A stretch of DNA of 64,000 nucleotides from Accumulibacter sp964420975 (lineage in GTDB: Bacteria; Pseudomonadota; Gammaproteobacteria; Burkholderiales; Rhodocyclaceae), in NCBI GenBank assembly GCA_964420975.1, contig CAYQVH010000004.1, positions 62,001 through 126,000 of the forward strand. The letters run 5' to 3'. The notes under the pieces were generated by a model. It was given only the letters and a program-made list of their open reading frames with translations. It was not told the DNA's origin and made no database searches. A program made the translations under genes and the position numbers. This document shows positions 34,883 through 43,803 of this stretch, in pieces; position 1 is the stretch's first letter, and each line of letters opens with the position of its first letter.

Positions 34883-36001
34883 ATGACCGTCAATCTGCTT
34901 GATTTCGACGCGGCCGGACTCGCCGCGGTGCTGGCCGCGGTGGGCGAAAGGCCGTTTCGCGCTCGTCAGTTGCTGCGCTGGCTGCATCGCAGCGGCGAGA
35001 GCGAATTCGACGCGATGACCGACATTGCCCGTAGCCTGCGCGAGAAGCTGAAGTCGCTGGCGGTCGTCGCGCCGCCGGCGCTGATTGCCGACCGCATGGC
35101 AGCCGACGGTACACACAAGTTTCTGTTTGACGTCGGCGGTGGTAACGCCGTCGAATCGGTCTTTATTCCGGAGGACGATCGCGGAACGCTGTGCTTGTCG
35201 ACTCAGGCGGGGTGTGCGCTCGACTGCGCGTTCTGTTCAACCGGCAAGCAAGGGTTCAACCGCAATCTGACGGTGAGTGAAATCGTCGGTCAGTTGTGGC
35301 AGGCGCGACGAGTTCTGGCGCGCTCTCCCGACGGTCACGGCGAGACGGGGGAGCGCCTGATCAGCAATGTCGTACTAATGGGCATGGGTGAGCCGCTCGC
35401 CAACCTGGAAAATACTCTCGTCGCGTTGCGGCTGCTGCTCGACGACAACGCCTACGGCTTATCTCGGCGACGAGTCACCGTGTCCACGGCCGGTCTCGTT
35501 CCGGCAATCGATCGCCTGCGCGACGAGTGCGCGGTGGCGCTGGCCGTTTCACTGCACGCGCCGAACGATCACCTGCGCGATCAATTGGTGCCGATCAACC
35601 GCAAGTACCCCTTGCGAGAGCTGTTGTCCGCGTGCCGACGGTATCTGAGCAAAGCGCCACGCGATTTTATTACCTTTGAATACGTGATGCTTGACGGGGT
35701 CAACGACTCGCCGGAGCAGGCGCAGGAGTTGCTCGCTCTCACCGGCGACGTTCCGTGCAAATTTAATCTGATTCCCTTCAATCCCTTTCCCGGGTCGGCG
35801 TACCGGCGCTCGTCGGCGTCGCGAATTCGAGAGTTTGCCGAGATGCTGTTGGCAGCCGGGCGGGTGGTGACGACGCGCAAGACGCGCGGCGACACGATCG
35901 ATGCGGCGTGTGGCCAGCTCGCCGGTCAGGTTCTCGACCGTACGCGTCGGCACGACCGGCGATCGGTCGTCGTCGCTCGTCTCGTGCCCCAGGTCGCATG
36001 A
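34883..36001 (+). CDS. rlmN: Dual-specificity 23S rRNA/tRNA adenine-C2 methyltransferase RlmN
   Basis: A 372-residue radical-SAM enzyme that methylates A2503 of 23S rRNA and A37 of some tRNAs. The cluster motif CxxxCxxC is seen in GCALDCAFCSTGKQGFNRN. SAM- and substrate-site landmarks are NVVLMGMGEPLANLENT and RRVTVSTAGLVPAIDRL, and the C-terminal catalytic cysteine lies in DTIDAACGQLAGQV. The start MTVNLLDFDAAGLAAVL is at ATG 34883; upstream codons in frame overlap ndk and lack homology. It ends ATGATG with pilF. Confidence 0.95.
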   Translation: MTVNLLDFDAAGLAAVLAAVGERPFRARQLLRWLHRSGESEFDAMTDIARSLREKLKSLAVVAPPALIADRMAADGTHKFLFDVGGGNAVESVFIPEDDRGTLCLSTQAGCALDCAFCSTGKQGFNRNLTVSEIVGQLWQARRVLARSPDGHGETGERLISNVVLMGMGEPLANLENTLVALRLLLDDNAYGLSRRRVTVSTAGLVPAIDRLRDECAVALAVSLHAPNDHLRDQLVPINRKYPLRELLSACRRYLSKAPRDFITFEYVMLDGVNDSPEQAQELLALTGDVPCKFNLIPFNPFPGSAYRRSSASRIREFAEMLLAAGRVVTTRKTRGDTIDAACGQLAGQVLDRTRRHDRRSVVVARLVPQVA

Positions 36002-36813
36002 TGCGAAGCGGCGCGTTGTGGACCGGGACCGTGCTTGCCGTGTTGGCGCTCGCCGCCTGCTCGTCATTCAGCCTGCCGGGGACGACGGTCAAGTCCAAGG
36101 TCACCGAGGAGGAGCCTGATTCGCGCCGGCCAACAGCGCCGCGGGATGCGCGTACCCGAGCGAAGATTCACACCGAGCTGGGCTCCCTTTACCTGCAAAG
36201 CGGCAACCTGGCGGTGGCGTTACAGGAACTGTTGATCGCGATCGATATCGATTCCGACTACGCGAAGGCTTACGGCACGCGCGCACTGGCGCATTACGGC
36301 ATTCGCGAGAACGACCTCGCCGAGCGTGACTTCCAGCGAGCGATCAGCCTTGATCCGTCGGATCCCGAATTCAGCAACAACTACGGCTGGTTTCTCTGCC
36401 AAATGGGTCGTAGCAGCGAGGGCATCAGCTATCTGCAACGGGCACTGAAGAATCCACTCTACGAAACGCCCGAGCGCGCTTATCTGAACGCCAGCGTCTG
36501 CTACGCCAAGCTCGGTGACCTGGGTCGTGCCGAGTCTTTTGCCCAGCAAAGCCTTCGTCTGTCGCCCGGCAACCCCTTGGCCATGCTCCAGCTGGCGGAG
36601 CTCAGTTATCGCCGGGGTGACGTCCAGCTGGCCAGCGAGCAGCTGGCGGATCTGCTTCGGCTTGGTGAACCGAACGCGGAAACCCTGTGGTTGCTCGTTC
36701 GCGTCGAACGCGGCTTGGGTAATCGGCAGGCAGAAGCGCGCTACAGCTCGCAGCTGCGGCGTAACTTTCCGCTCTCGCCGGAGGCCGAGGAACTGCTCAA
36801 GGGCAATTTCTGA
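36001..36813 (+). CDS. pilF: Type IV pilus pilotin PilF/PilW, TPR lipoprotein
   Basis: A 270-residue outer-membrane lipoprotein that guides assembly of the PilQ secretin. The lipobox is LALAACSS at the end of a hydrophobic signal, so Cys20 would be lipidated. Tandem TPR units fill the rest (for example HTELGSLYLQSGNLAVALQE, YAKAYGTRALAHYGIRENDL and DPEFSNNYGWFLCQMGRSSE). Start codons overlap the rlmN stop (ATGATG). The position between rlmN and rodZ is the usual one in beta- and gammaproteobacteria. Confidence 0.9.
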   Translation: MRSGALWTGTVLAVLALAACSSFSLPGTTVKSKVTEEEPDSRRPTAPRDARTRAKIHTELGSLYLQSGNLAVALQELLIAIDIDSDYAKAYGTRALAHYGIRENDLAERDFQRAISLDPSDPEFSNNYGWFLCQMGRSSEGISYLQRALKNPLYETPERAYLNASVCYAKLGDLGRAESFAQQSLRLSPGNPLAMLQLAELSYRRGDVQLASEQLADLLRLGEPNAETLWLLVRVERGLGNRQAEARYSSQLRRNFPLSPEAEELLKGNF

Positions 36814-36823
36814 TGACGGGTCA

Positions 36824-37840
36824 ATGAGCGATCAACACTTTACCCACCGAGAGCCGGAGACGGAGTCCGTGACACCGCCGACCCTAGACCCGGGGGCTTC
36901 CGCCGTCCTGACCGCGGGCGACGGAAGCGTTGGGCAGCGACTGCGCACAGCGCGCGAAGCACGGGCGCTAACCGTCGCCGACGCGGCACAGTCGCTCAAG
37001 CTCGGCCCGCGACAGGTGGAGGCGATCGAGAACGAAGACTGGGCTTCGCTGCCGGGCAATACGATGATTCGTGGCTTCGTACGCAATTACGCGCGCTTGC
37101 TCGGTGTCGACTCCGACGTGCTGATGCGCGACCTCGACGCCGCCCACCTCGAACGAACCGTTCAGCTGGACGTCTCGGCGGGGACTTCGGCGACGCTGCC
37201 GCCGCCTGGGGCGCGCGCGGTGCGTCGTGACTACCTGACGATCGGTGGCGGACTGCTCGTCGTTGGACTGGCTGTGGCCGCGTATTTCTACCTTCCGGCG
37301 GACTTGTGGCGAGTCCAGTTTGCCAGTCTGCTCAATCGCTACCAAACGTCGTCGTCGCCGACCGTGACGAAACCCGAGACGTCGGGGGGGGGGCCGCCAA
37401 CCCCCGCACAGACGGTGGCGACGCCGGATCGGCCGTCTTCGCCAGCCGCCGCGACCACATCGGTGCCGGGACCCGCTTCCGCTTCGGCGACGCTGGCAAC
37501 CCCGCCGTCGAATGGCGGACCGTCGGTCACGGTACTCACCACGCCGAACGCGGTGGTCCTCGCCGATGCGCCGGCTGGAAAGGCCAGCGCGGCGGGCGGT
37601 GCGGCCGCCGCGCTTCGCTTGAGTTTTGCGCAACCTGGCTGGGCCGAGGTGCGTGACGGCCGCGGCGAGATCGTCTATTCCGGCGTCGGCGCAGCAGGGA
37701 GTTCGCGCGACATCAGCGGCCAACCGCCGCTTTCGGTTGTCATCGGTAACGCTTCGCAGGTCGGCGTGCAGTATCAGGGGAGAGTCATCGATCTTGTTCC
37801 GCACATCAAGGGCGATGTCGCCCGGCTGACGCTCGAGTGA
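36824..37840 (+). CDS. rodZ: Cell-shape protein RodZ
   Basis: A 338-residue bitopic membrane protein. A cytoplasmic HTH_25 domain (about 34-105: VGQRLRTAREARALTVADAA, NTMIRGFVRNYARLLGV) contacts MreB in characterised members. One transmembrane helix follows (about 137-156, LTIGGGLLVVGLAVAAYFYL), then a Pro/Thr/Ala-rich linker and a periplasmic DUF4115 domain (about 255-338, FAQPGWAEVRDGRGEIVYSG). ATG 36824 is chosen because it lies 10 nt past the pilF stop; the longer open frame runs inside pilF. Confidence 0.9.
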   Translation: MSDQHFTHREPETESVTPPTLDPGASAVLTAGDGSVGQRLRTAREARALTVADAAQSLKLGPRQVEAIENEDWASLPGNTMIRGFVRNYARLLGVDSDVLMRDLDAAHLERTVQLDVSAGTSATLPPPGARAVRRDYLTIGGGLLVVGLAVAAYFYLPADLWRVQFASLLNRYQTSSSPTVTKPETSGGGPPTPAQTVATPDRPSSPAAATTSVPGPASASATLATPPSNGGPSVTVLTTPNAVVLADAPAGKASAAGGAAAALRLSFAQPGWAEVRDGRGEIVYSGVGAAGSSRDISGQPPLSVVIGNASQVGVQYQGRVIDLVPHIKGDVARLTLE

Positions 37841-37865
37841 AACGACGACCGGTGAGGTGGCGGCA

Positions 37866-39110
37866 GTGAGCGATCGACCGGCACACGGCGTGCGGCGGAC
37901 GTCGCGGATGGTCAGGGTGGGAACCGTCGCGATCGGAGGCGAAGCGCCGATCGTCGTCCAGTCGATGACCAACACCGACACCGCGGACGTGGTGAAAACG
38001 GCGATACAGTGTGCCGAACTTGCCCGTTCGGGTTCGGAACTGGTGCGAATTACGGTCAACACGCCGGAGGCTGCGGCGGCGGTGCCGGCGATTCGCGCCC
38101 ACCTTGAGCGCATGGGGGTCGACGTGCCCTTGATCGGCGACTTTCATTACAACGGTCATCGTTTGCTCAGCGATCATCCGGCTTGCGCCGAGGCGCTCGC
38201 CAAGTACCGGATCAACCCCGGTAACGTCGGGTACGGACGCAAGCGCGACGAGCAGTTTGCCCAGATGATCGAACTGGCTTGTCGTTACCGCAAGCCGGTA
38301 CGCATTGGGGTCAATTGGGGGAGTCTCGATCAGGATCTGCTCGCTCGCGTTATGGACGAGAACGCCCGCTGCGCCACGCCGCTCGACGCAGTCGCCGTGA
38401 TGCGTCAGGCGATGGTGGCCTCGGCGCTTGAGTCGGCGGCAAGGGCCGAAGAAATCGGCCTTCCGGGTGACGACATCGTTCTTTCGTGCAAAGTGTCCGG
38501 GGTGCAGGACCTGATCGCGATTTATCGCCAGCTCGCCGGTCGTTGCGACTATCCGCTGCATCTTGGCCTGACCGAAGCCGGCATGGGTTCGAAGGGGATC
38601 GTCGCTTCGACCGCGGCGATGGCGGTTCTCTTGCAGGAAGGCATTGGCGACACCATTCGCGTCTCGCTGACGCCAGATCCGGGCGGTTCGCGCATACAGG
38701 AAGTGATCGTCGCTCAGGAAATGCTGCAGACGATGGGTTTGCGTGCCTTCACCCCCATGGTCGTCGCCTGTCCGGGGTGCGGTCGGACGACGAGCGCCTT
38801 CTTTCAGGAGCTGGCGCAGTCGATTCAAGAGCACGTGCGCAGACGGATGCCCGAGTGGCGTGACCAACACGACGGCGTCGAGAACATGACGCTGGCGGTG
38901 ATGGGTTGTGTGGTTAACGGACCCGGTGAGAGCAAGCACGCCAATCTCGGCATCAGTCTGCCGGGCACCGGAGAAGCTCCGGTGGCGCCGGTGTTCGAAG
39001 ATGGCGTGAAGACGGTGACCCTGCGGGGCGAGCGGATCGCCGACGAGTTCATTGCCCTCATCGACGCCTACGTCGAACGCCGCTATCGCAGAAAGGGAGG
39101 CGCCCGGTGA
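37866..39110 (+). CDS. ispG: 4-hydroxy-3-methylbut-2-enyl diphosphate synthase
   Basis: A [4Fe-4S] reductive enzyme converting MEcPP to HMBPP in the MEP isoprenoid pathway. It has about 414 residues. Landmarks are PIVVQSMTNTDTADVVKTAI, PLIGDFHYNGHRLL, VRIGVNWGSLDQDLL, and the iron-sulfur cysteines in VVACPGCGRTTSAFF and LAVMGCVVNGPGESKHANLG. The first of two nearby GTG codons is at 37857. The second, at 37866, has AGGTGG five bases upstream and is preferred. It overlaps hisS by GTGA. Confidence 0.95.
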   Translation: MSDRPAHGVRRTSRMVRVGTVAIGGEAPIVVQSMTNTDTADVVKTAIQCAELARSGSELVRITVNTPEAAAAVPAIRAHLERMGVDVPLIGDFHYNGHRLLSDHPACAEALAKYRINPGNVGYGRKRDEQFAQMIELACRYRKPVRIGVNWGSLDQDLLARVMDENARCATPLDAVAVMRQAMVASALESAARAEEIGLPGDDIVLSCKVSGVQDLIAIYRQLAGRCDYPLHLGLTEAGMGSKGIVASTAAMAVLLQEGIGDTIRVSLTPDPGGSRIQEVIVAQEMLQTMGLRAFTPMVVACPGCGRTTSAFFQELAQSIQEHVRRRMPEWRDQHDGVENMTLAVMGCVVNGPGESKHANLGISLPGTGEAPVAPVFEDGVKTVTLRGERIADEFIALIDAYVERRYRRKGGAR

Positions 39111-40408
39111 ACAAGGGCACGTTGCAGTCGGTGCGCGGCATGAACGACATCCTGCCGGACGAAGCCGAAGCCTGGGAACTGTTCGAAGAAACCGTCCGCT
39201 CGTGGCTGAAGAGCTACGGCTATCGTCCGATCCGGTTACCGATCGTCGAGCCGACACCCTTGTTCCAGCGGGCGATCGGTGAGGTCACGGACATCGTCGA
39301 AAAGGAGATGTATTCCTTTGTCGATAGTCTCAATGGTGAGCCCCTGACGTTGCGCCCCGAGGGCACGGCGGGCTGTGTTCGGGCGGTGATTCAGCACCAT
39401 CTGATTGCCCAGCAGGGGCAGCGGCTCTACTACCTGGGTCAGATGTTCCGCCACGAGCGGCCGCAGAAGGGCCGTTACCGGCAGTTCCACCAAGTCGGGG
39501 TCGAGGCCCTGGGCTATGCGGGCCCGGACATCGACGGCGAACAGATCCTCATGGGTGCGCGCTTGTGGGACGACCTCGCGGTCGACGACATCGTGCTGCA
39601 GATCAACACGCTCGGGCAGGCAGACGAACGCGCCAGGCACCGCGGCGAACTCGTCGCCTACTTTGAGCGCCACGCCGATCGGCTCGACGACGATTCACGA
39701 CGGCGCCTGCAGGGCAATCCGTTGCGCATTCTCGACAGCAAGAACCCGGCAATGCAGGAACTGATCCACGGCGCTCCGCGCCTGCTCGATTACCTGGGTG
39801 ACGCGTCTCGGGCGCATTTTGAGGCGGTGCAGCAGATCCTGCGCGATGCCGGCCAGCCCTACACGATCAACCCGCGACTGGTACGCGGTCTCGACTATTA
39901 CAACCTGACGGTTTTCGAGTGGGTGACCGATCGCCTTGGCGCCCAGGGAACCGTTTGTGCCGGCGGACGTTACGATGGGCTGGTGGAGCAACTGGGCGGT
40001 CGACCGTCGCCGGCGTGTGGTTTCGCGATTGGGGTGGAACGCCTGATTGCGCTGATTCGCGAGTCGGGCGGTGAACCGAAGGCGGCGGCGGTCGACGTCT
40101 ACCTGGTACACCAGGGCGAGGCGGCGTCTCCGTTGGCGCTGCGCGTCGCCGAGACCTTGCGCGACCACGGAGTCGACGTCCTTTTCAACTGCGGCGGCGG
40201 CAGTTTCAAGGCGCAGATGAAGCGCGCCGACGCCTCTGGCGCCCACTTCGCCGTGATCATCGGCGACGACGAGGCGGCAGCCGGCGAGGTCACGCTGAAA
40301 CCCTTGCGCGCCACTTCCAGCGATGAGACCCGCCAGCGGCGGGTCGGTGTCAACGAGGTGGTCGACGCGATCATGAATCACCTTCTGGATTGGGAAGAAA
40401 CAAGCTGA
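39107..40408 (+). CDS. hisS: Histidyl-tRNA synthetase
   Basis: A 433-residue class II aminoacyl-tRNA synthetase. Motif 1 is in YRPIRLPIVEPTPLFQRAIG. Motif 2 is in LYYLGQMFRHERPQKGRYRQ. The histidine A signature is LVRGLDYYNLTVFEWV, and motif 3 is SPACGFAIGVERLIALI. The C-terminal anticodon-binding domain begins near VDVYLVHQGE. Start GTG 39107 overlaps the ispG stop, and the stop overlaps the next ATG (TGATG). Confidence 0.97.
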   Translation: MNKGTLQSVRGMNDILPDEAEAWELFEETVRSWLKSYGYRPIRLPIVEPTPLFQRAIGEVTDIVEKEMYSFVDSLNGEPLTLRPEGTAGCVRAVIQHHLIAQQGQRLYYLGQMFRHERPQKGRYRQFHQVGVEALGYAGPDIDGEQILMGARLWDDLAVDDIVLQINTLGQADERARHRGELVAYFERHADRLDDDSRRRLQGNPLRILDSKNPAMQELIHGAPRLLDYLGDASRAHFEAVQQILRDAGQPYTINPRLVRGLDYYNLTVFEWVTDRLGAQGTVCAGGRYDGLVEQLGGRPSPACGFAIGVERLIALIRESGGEPKAAAVDVYLVHQGEAASPLALRVAETLRDHGVDVLFNCGGGSFKAQMKRADASGAHFAVIIGDDEAAAGEVTLKPLRATSSDETRQRRVGVNEVVDAIMNHLLDWEETS

Positions 40409-41091
40409 TGGCAACCTACGATCTCGAAGAACAGGAACAGATTGCCGAACTCAAGGCGTGGTGGAAACAATACGGCAATCTGCTGCTGGGAATCCTCACT
40501 CTCGTCTCGCTGGGCGTTGTCGCCTGGCAGGGGTGGAACTGGTATCAGCGCAGTCAGTCGCAGCAGGCGGCGGCGATTTATGGCGTCTTGCAGAATGCCT
40601 TACGCGATCGTGACCCGCAGCGGACAAAAACGGCTACCGGCGAGATTATCGAGAAGTTTGGCGGTACAGCCTACGCACCGCTGGCTGCTTTGAGCAGCGC
40701 CAAGGCCTTGGTCGATGCGGGCGACACGAAGACCGCCAAGTTGCAGCTGTTGTGGGTTGCCGAACACGGCAAGGACGAACTGCGCGACCTCGCCCGCTTG
40801 CGTCTGGCGGCGCTGCTGCTCGACGAGAAGGCGTATGGCGAAGCGCTGAAGCAGCTCGAGGGTAAAGCGACTCCCGGCTACGCAGCACGCTTCCTCGCCA
40901 GCCGGGGAGAAATTCTGCTCGCCGAGGGCAAGCGCGGCGAAGCACGCAACGCCTATCGCGAGGCGTTGACCAAGCTTGACGAAACCGACAAGAGCGGCAA
41001 CAGCAAGAGTTCCCTCCACGATCGCCAGGCGAGCTCAGGCTATCGTGACTGGCTACAGGCGAAACTCGACGCCTTGGGGGAGAGCGACTGA
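40408..41091 (+). CDS. yfgM: YfgM-like tetratricopeptide membrane protein
   Basis: A 227-residue single-pass protein. A cytoplasmic N-terminus (MATYDLEEQEQIAELKAWWK) precedes one helix (about 23-41, LLLGILTLVSLGVVAWQGW), and the periplasmic region has TPR-like helices. E. coli YfgM (now also called AncA-like in some literature) associates with PpiD and the SecYEG translocon as part of periplasmic chaperoning. The placement between hisS and bamB is the conserved one. Both ends are coupled by TGATG overlaps. Confidence 0.87.
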   Translation: MATYDLEEQEQIAELKAWWKQYGNLLLGILTLVSLGVVAWQGWNWYQRSQSQQAAAIYGVLQNALRDRDPQRTKTATGEIIEKFGGTAYAPLAALSSAKALVDAGDTKTAKLQLLWVAEHGKDELRDLARLRLAALLLDEKAYGEALKQLEGKATPGYAARFLASRGEILLAEGKRGEARNAYREALTKLDETDKSGNSKSSLHDRQASSGYRDWLQAKLDALGESD

Positions 41092-42233
41092 TGCCGCACT
41101 GGCGGGTCGTTGCCGGCGCTTGCTTGCTGCTGGCTAGCTGTTCGACGCTGGAGGCCCTCAATCCCTTTGCCAGCAGCGGGCCGAAGATGGCCGAGTTGCG
41201 GCCTTTTACCGCGACCGCGGAAGCGCGCACCGTTTGGCAAGAGACGGTTGGCAAGAGCGAAGATTACGCATTTACTCCGGCCGTGATCGGCGCTTCGGTT
41301 TACGCCGCGGCACGCGACGGGACCGTGCTGAGGCTGGACGACGGTCGACCGGTCTGGCGGGTGAAGGTCGAACGCCCGCTTTCGGGGGGCGTCGGTAGCG
41401 ACGGCCGGGTCGTCGTCGTTGGCAGCGCAAAAGGCGACGTGTTCGCTCTCGACGCGGCAGACGGAAAGCCGCTCTGGCAGGCGAAAGTAAGCAGCGAAGT
41501 GATTGCCCCGCCGGCGGTCGGTTCGGCGATCGTCGTCGTTCGCAGTGGCGATCATCGCCTGGCTGCCTTCGACGTCGCGGAGGGCAAACGCCGATGGGTC
41601 TATCAGCGACCGGGGACGCCGTTGTCGTTGCGCGCCGTCGCCAGCCCGCTGGTAATCGACAAGTTCGTCTTTGTCGGATTCCCCGGCGGAAAGCTGATCG
41701 CCGTCAACGCCGACAATGGGGCTCCGCTATGGGAAGGAACGGTTGCCTTGCCGAAGGGAGCGACCGAGCTTGAACGGGTTGCCGACGTCACCAGCGTCCC
41801 GGTGATCGATGGCCGCATGATTTGTGCCGCTGCCTTCCAGGGACGCGTCTCGTGCTTCGATCTCGGTAATGGCAACCTGATCTGGAGTCGCGAAATGTCG
41901 AGCTCGGCCGGGCTGACGATCGACAACCGCTACGTTTACGTGGTCGACGACAAGGGCGTCGTGCATGGCCTCGACAAGGCGAGCGGGGCAAGCATCTGGA
42001 AGCAGGACAAACTGTTTCAGCGTCGGCTCTCGGCGCCCGTTGCCCGTCGTAACCTGGTTGCTGTGGGCGACGTGCAAGGCGTCGTGCACTTCCTGAACCG
42101 CGACGACGGCGCCTTTGCGGCACGACTGACGACCGACGGTAGCGCGATCCAGGCGCCCATGCAGCCGCTCGGCGGCGAAGAGCTTGTCGCCCAGACGCGC
42201 AACGGCCGCGTGCTCGCGATCGAAGCCCAATGA
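41091..42233 (+). CDS. bamB: Outer-membrane assembly lipoprotein BamB
   Basis: A 380-residue beta-propeller lipoprotein of the BAM complex that helps insert outer-membrane proteins. The lipobox is LLLASCST near residues 12-19. PQQ-like propeller repeats are visible, for example GTVLRLDDGRPVWRVKVE, DVFALDAADGKPLWQAKV, KLIAVNADNGAPLWEGTV and VVHGLDKASGASIWKQDK. It follows YfgM and precedes der, with overlaps on both sides, as in most betaproteobacteria. Confidence 0.94.
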   Translation: MPHWRVVAGACLLLASCSTLEALNPFASSGPKMAELRPFTATAEARTVWQETVGKSEDYAFTPAVIGASVYAAARDGTVLRLDDGRPVWRVKVERPLSGGVGSDGRVVVVGSAKGDVFALDAADGKPLWQAKVSSEVIAPPAVGSAIVVVRSGDHRLAAFDVAEGKRRWVYQRPGTPLSLRAVASPLVIDKFVFVGFPGGKLIAVNADNGAPLWEGTVALPKGATELERVADVTSVPVIDGRMICAAAFQGRVSCFDLGNGNLIWSREMSSSAGLTIDNRYVYVVDDKGVVHGLDKASGASIWKQDKLFQRRLSAPVARRNLVAVGDVQGVVHFLNRDDGAFAARLTTDGSAIQAPMQPLGGEELVAQTRNGRVLAIEAQ

Positions 42234-43705
42234 AGGCGACTGTCGTCCTCGTCGGACGACCCAATGTCGGCAAGTCGACGCTGTTCAACCGTCTGACGAG
42301 GAGCCGGGACGCGCTCGTCGCCGACCTCCCCGGACTGACCCGCGATCGCCATTATGGCCATGGAAGGGTCGGCAGCAAACCCTACCTGGTGATCGACACC
42401 GGAGGCTTCGAACCGTTAGCCAGGGACGGCATCGTCTCGGCGATGGCCCGCCAGACCGAGCAAGCGATCGGCGAAGCCGACGTCGTCATCTTTCTCGTCG
42501 ATGGGCGTAGCGGCGTGACTGCTCTCGACAAAGAGATTGCCAATCGCCTGCGCAAGGGTCGGCGGCCGGTGTGGGTCGCGGTGAACAAGAGCGAGGGCTT
42601 GAGTCGTGGTGTGGTCAGCGCCGACTTTCACGAGCTGGGTCTCGGCGAACCGCTACCGATTTCGGCGGCGCACGGGGAGGGCGTTCAGGCGCTGATCGAT
42701 CTGGCGCTGCAACCGTTACCTGATGCTGACGCGACTTCGCCGGCCGGAGACTCGATTCGCGTCGCGATCGTTGGCCGACCCAACGTCGGCAAGAGTACGA
42801 TGGTCAACTCCCTGCTCGGCGAGGAGCGGGTAATCGCCTTCGACCAGCCGGGAACGACGCGCGACGCGATCGCCATCGACTTCGAGCGCGGCGGTAGCGC
42901 TTATACGCTGGTTGATACTGCCGGCCTGCGGCGTCGCGGCAAGGTTTTCGAAGCAATCGAAAAGTTTTCGGTGATCAAGACCTTGCAAGCGATTGAGGAA
43001 GCGCAGGTGGTGATCCTGGTGCTCGACGCCCGGCAGGACATTGCCGACCAGGATGCCCATATCGCTGCCTTCATCCGTGAGTCGGGACGTGCGCTGGTCG
43101 TCGCGGTCAATAAGTGGGACGGGCTCGACAGCTATGTTCGCGAGCAGGTCAAGGAGGCGCTTGCCAATCAGCTGCGCTTCATCGACTTCGCTCGTTTCCA
43201 CTACGTGTCGGCGCTGACCGGGCAGGGGCTTGAGTCACTGATGTCCTCGGTCGACCAGGCTTACCGCGCGGCGACCGCCGATCTGCCCACCCCGAAACTG
43301 ACCCGGGTACTGAACGAGGCCGTTGCGCGGCAAGCACCGCCACGTAGCGGTCAGTTCCGGCCGAAATTGCGCTATGCCCATCAGGGCGGACGCAATCCGC
43401 CGCTGATCGTGATTCACGGCAATGCGCTCGATCAGGTGTCGGAATCGTACCGCCGTTATCTTGAACGCACGTTTCGTCAGGCGTTTACTCTGCAAGGTAC
43501 GCCGCTGCGCATCCAGTTCAAGGCGAGCAGCAATCCGTTTACCGACGGCAAGCCGCCGGTGCAGACGCCGCGCCAGGCGTTTGCGCAGCGGGCAGTGGCC
43601 CGCGAGCGGGGGAAAAACCCGCTGGCGAGCGCTTCTACCGCTTCCGGTCAAGGTCGGCCGGCCAACAAGCCCGTCAAGTCGCGACCGACGTCGGGGCGGC
43701 GCTGA
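42230..43705 (+). CDS. der: Ribosome biogenesis GTPase Der (EngA)
   Basis: A 491-residue tandem GTPase required for 50S subunit maturation. Two G-domains each show a P-loop: VLVGRPNVGKSTLFNRLTRS near the start and VAIVGRPNVGKSTMVNSLLG near residue 180. G3/G4 motifs are DTGGF, DTAGLRRRG and NKWDGLDSY. The KH-like C-terminal domain includes FRPKLRYAHQGGRNPPLIVI. A basic, proline-rich tail extends the C-terminus. Last gene of the run from ndk; the stop faces the convergent aminotransferase gene 98 bp away. Confidence 0.97.
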   Translation: MKATVVLVGRPNVGKSTLFNRLTRSRDALVADLPGLTRDRHYGHGRVGSKPYLVIDTGGFEPLARDGIVSAMARQTEQAIGEADVVIFLVDGRSGVTALDKEIANRLRKGRRPVWVAVNKSEGLSRGVVSADFHELGLGEPLPISAAHGEGVQALIDLALQPLPDADATSPAGDSIRVAIVGRPNVGKSTMVNSLLGEERVIAFDQPGTTRDAIAIDFERGGSAYTLVDTAGLRRRGKVFEAIEKFSVIKTLQAIEEAQVVILVLDARQDIADQDAHIAAFIRESGRALVVAVNKWDGLDSYVREQVKEALANQLRFIDFARFHYVSALTGQGLESLMSSVDQAYRAATADLPTPKLTRVLNEAVARQAPPRSGQFRPKLRYAHQGGRNPPLIVIHGNALDQVSESYRRYLERTFRQAFTLQGTPLRIQFKASSNPFTDGKPPVQTPRQAFAQRAVARERGKNPLASASTASGQGRPANKPVKSRPTSGRR

Positions 43706-43803
43706 GCGGTCTACCGCCGGGTGGCGTCGAGACGCGTCCAGGTTGGCGAAGGGTTTCCGGGCAGCCGCCTATCGGAACTGACCTGATCAAGTCGGACAGG
43801 CGG

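Noticed and set aside
37806..39257. 483-codon minus-strand frame
   Set aside because: Shadow of ispG; the sense protein is unambiguous.
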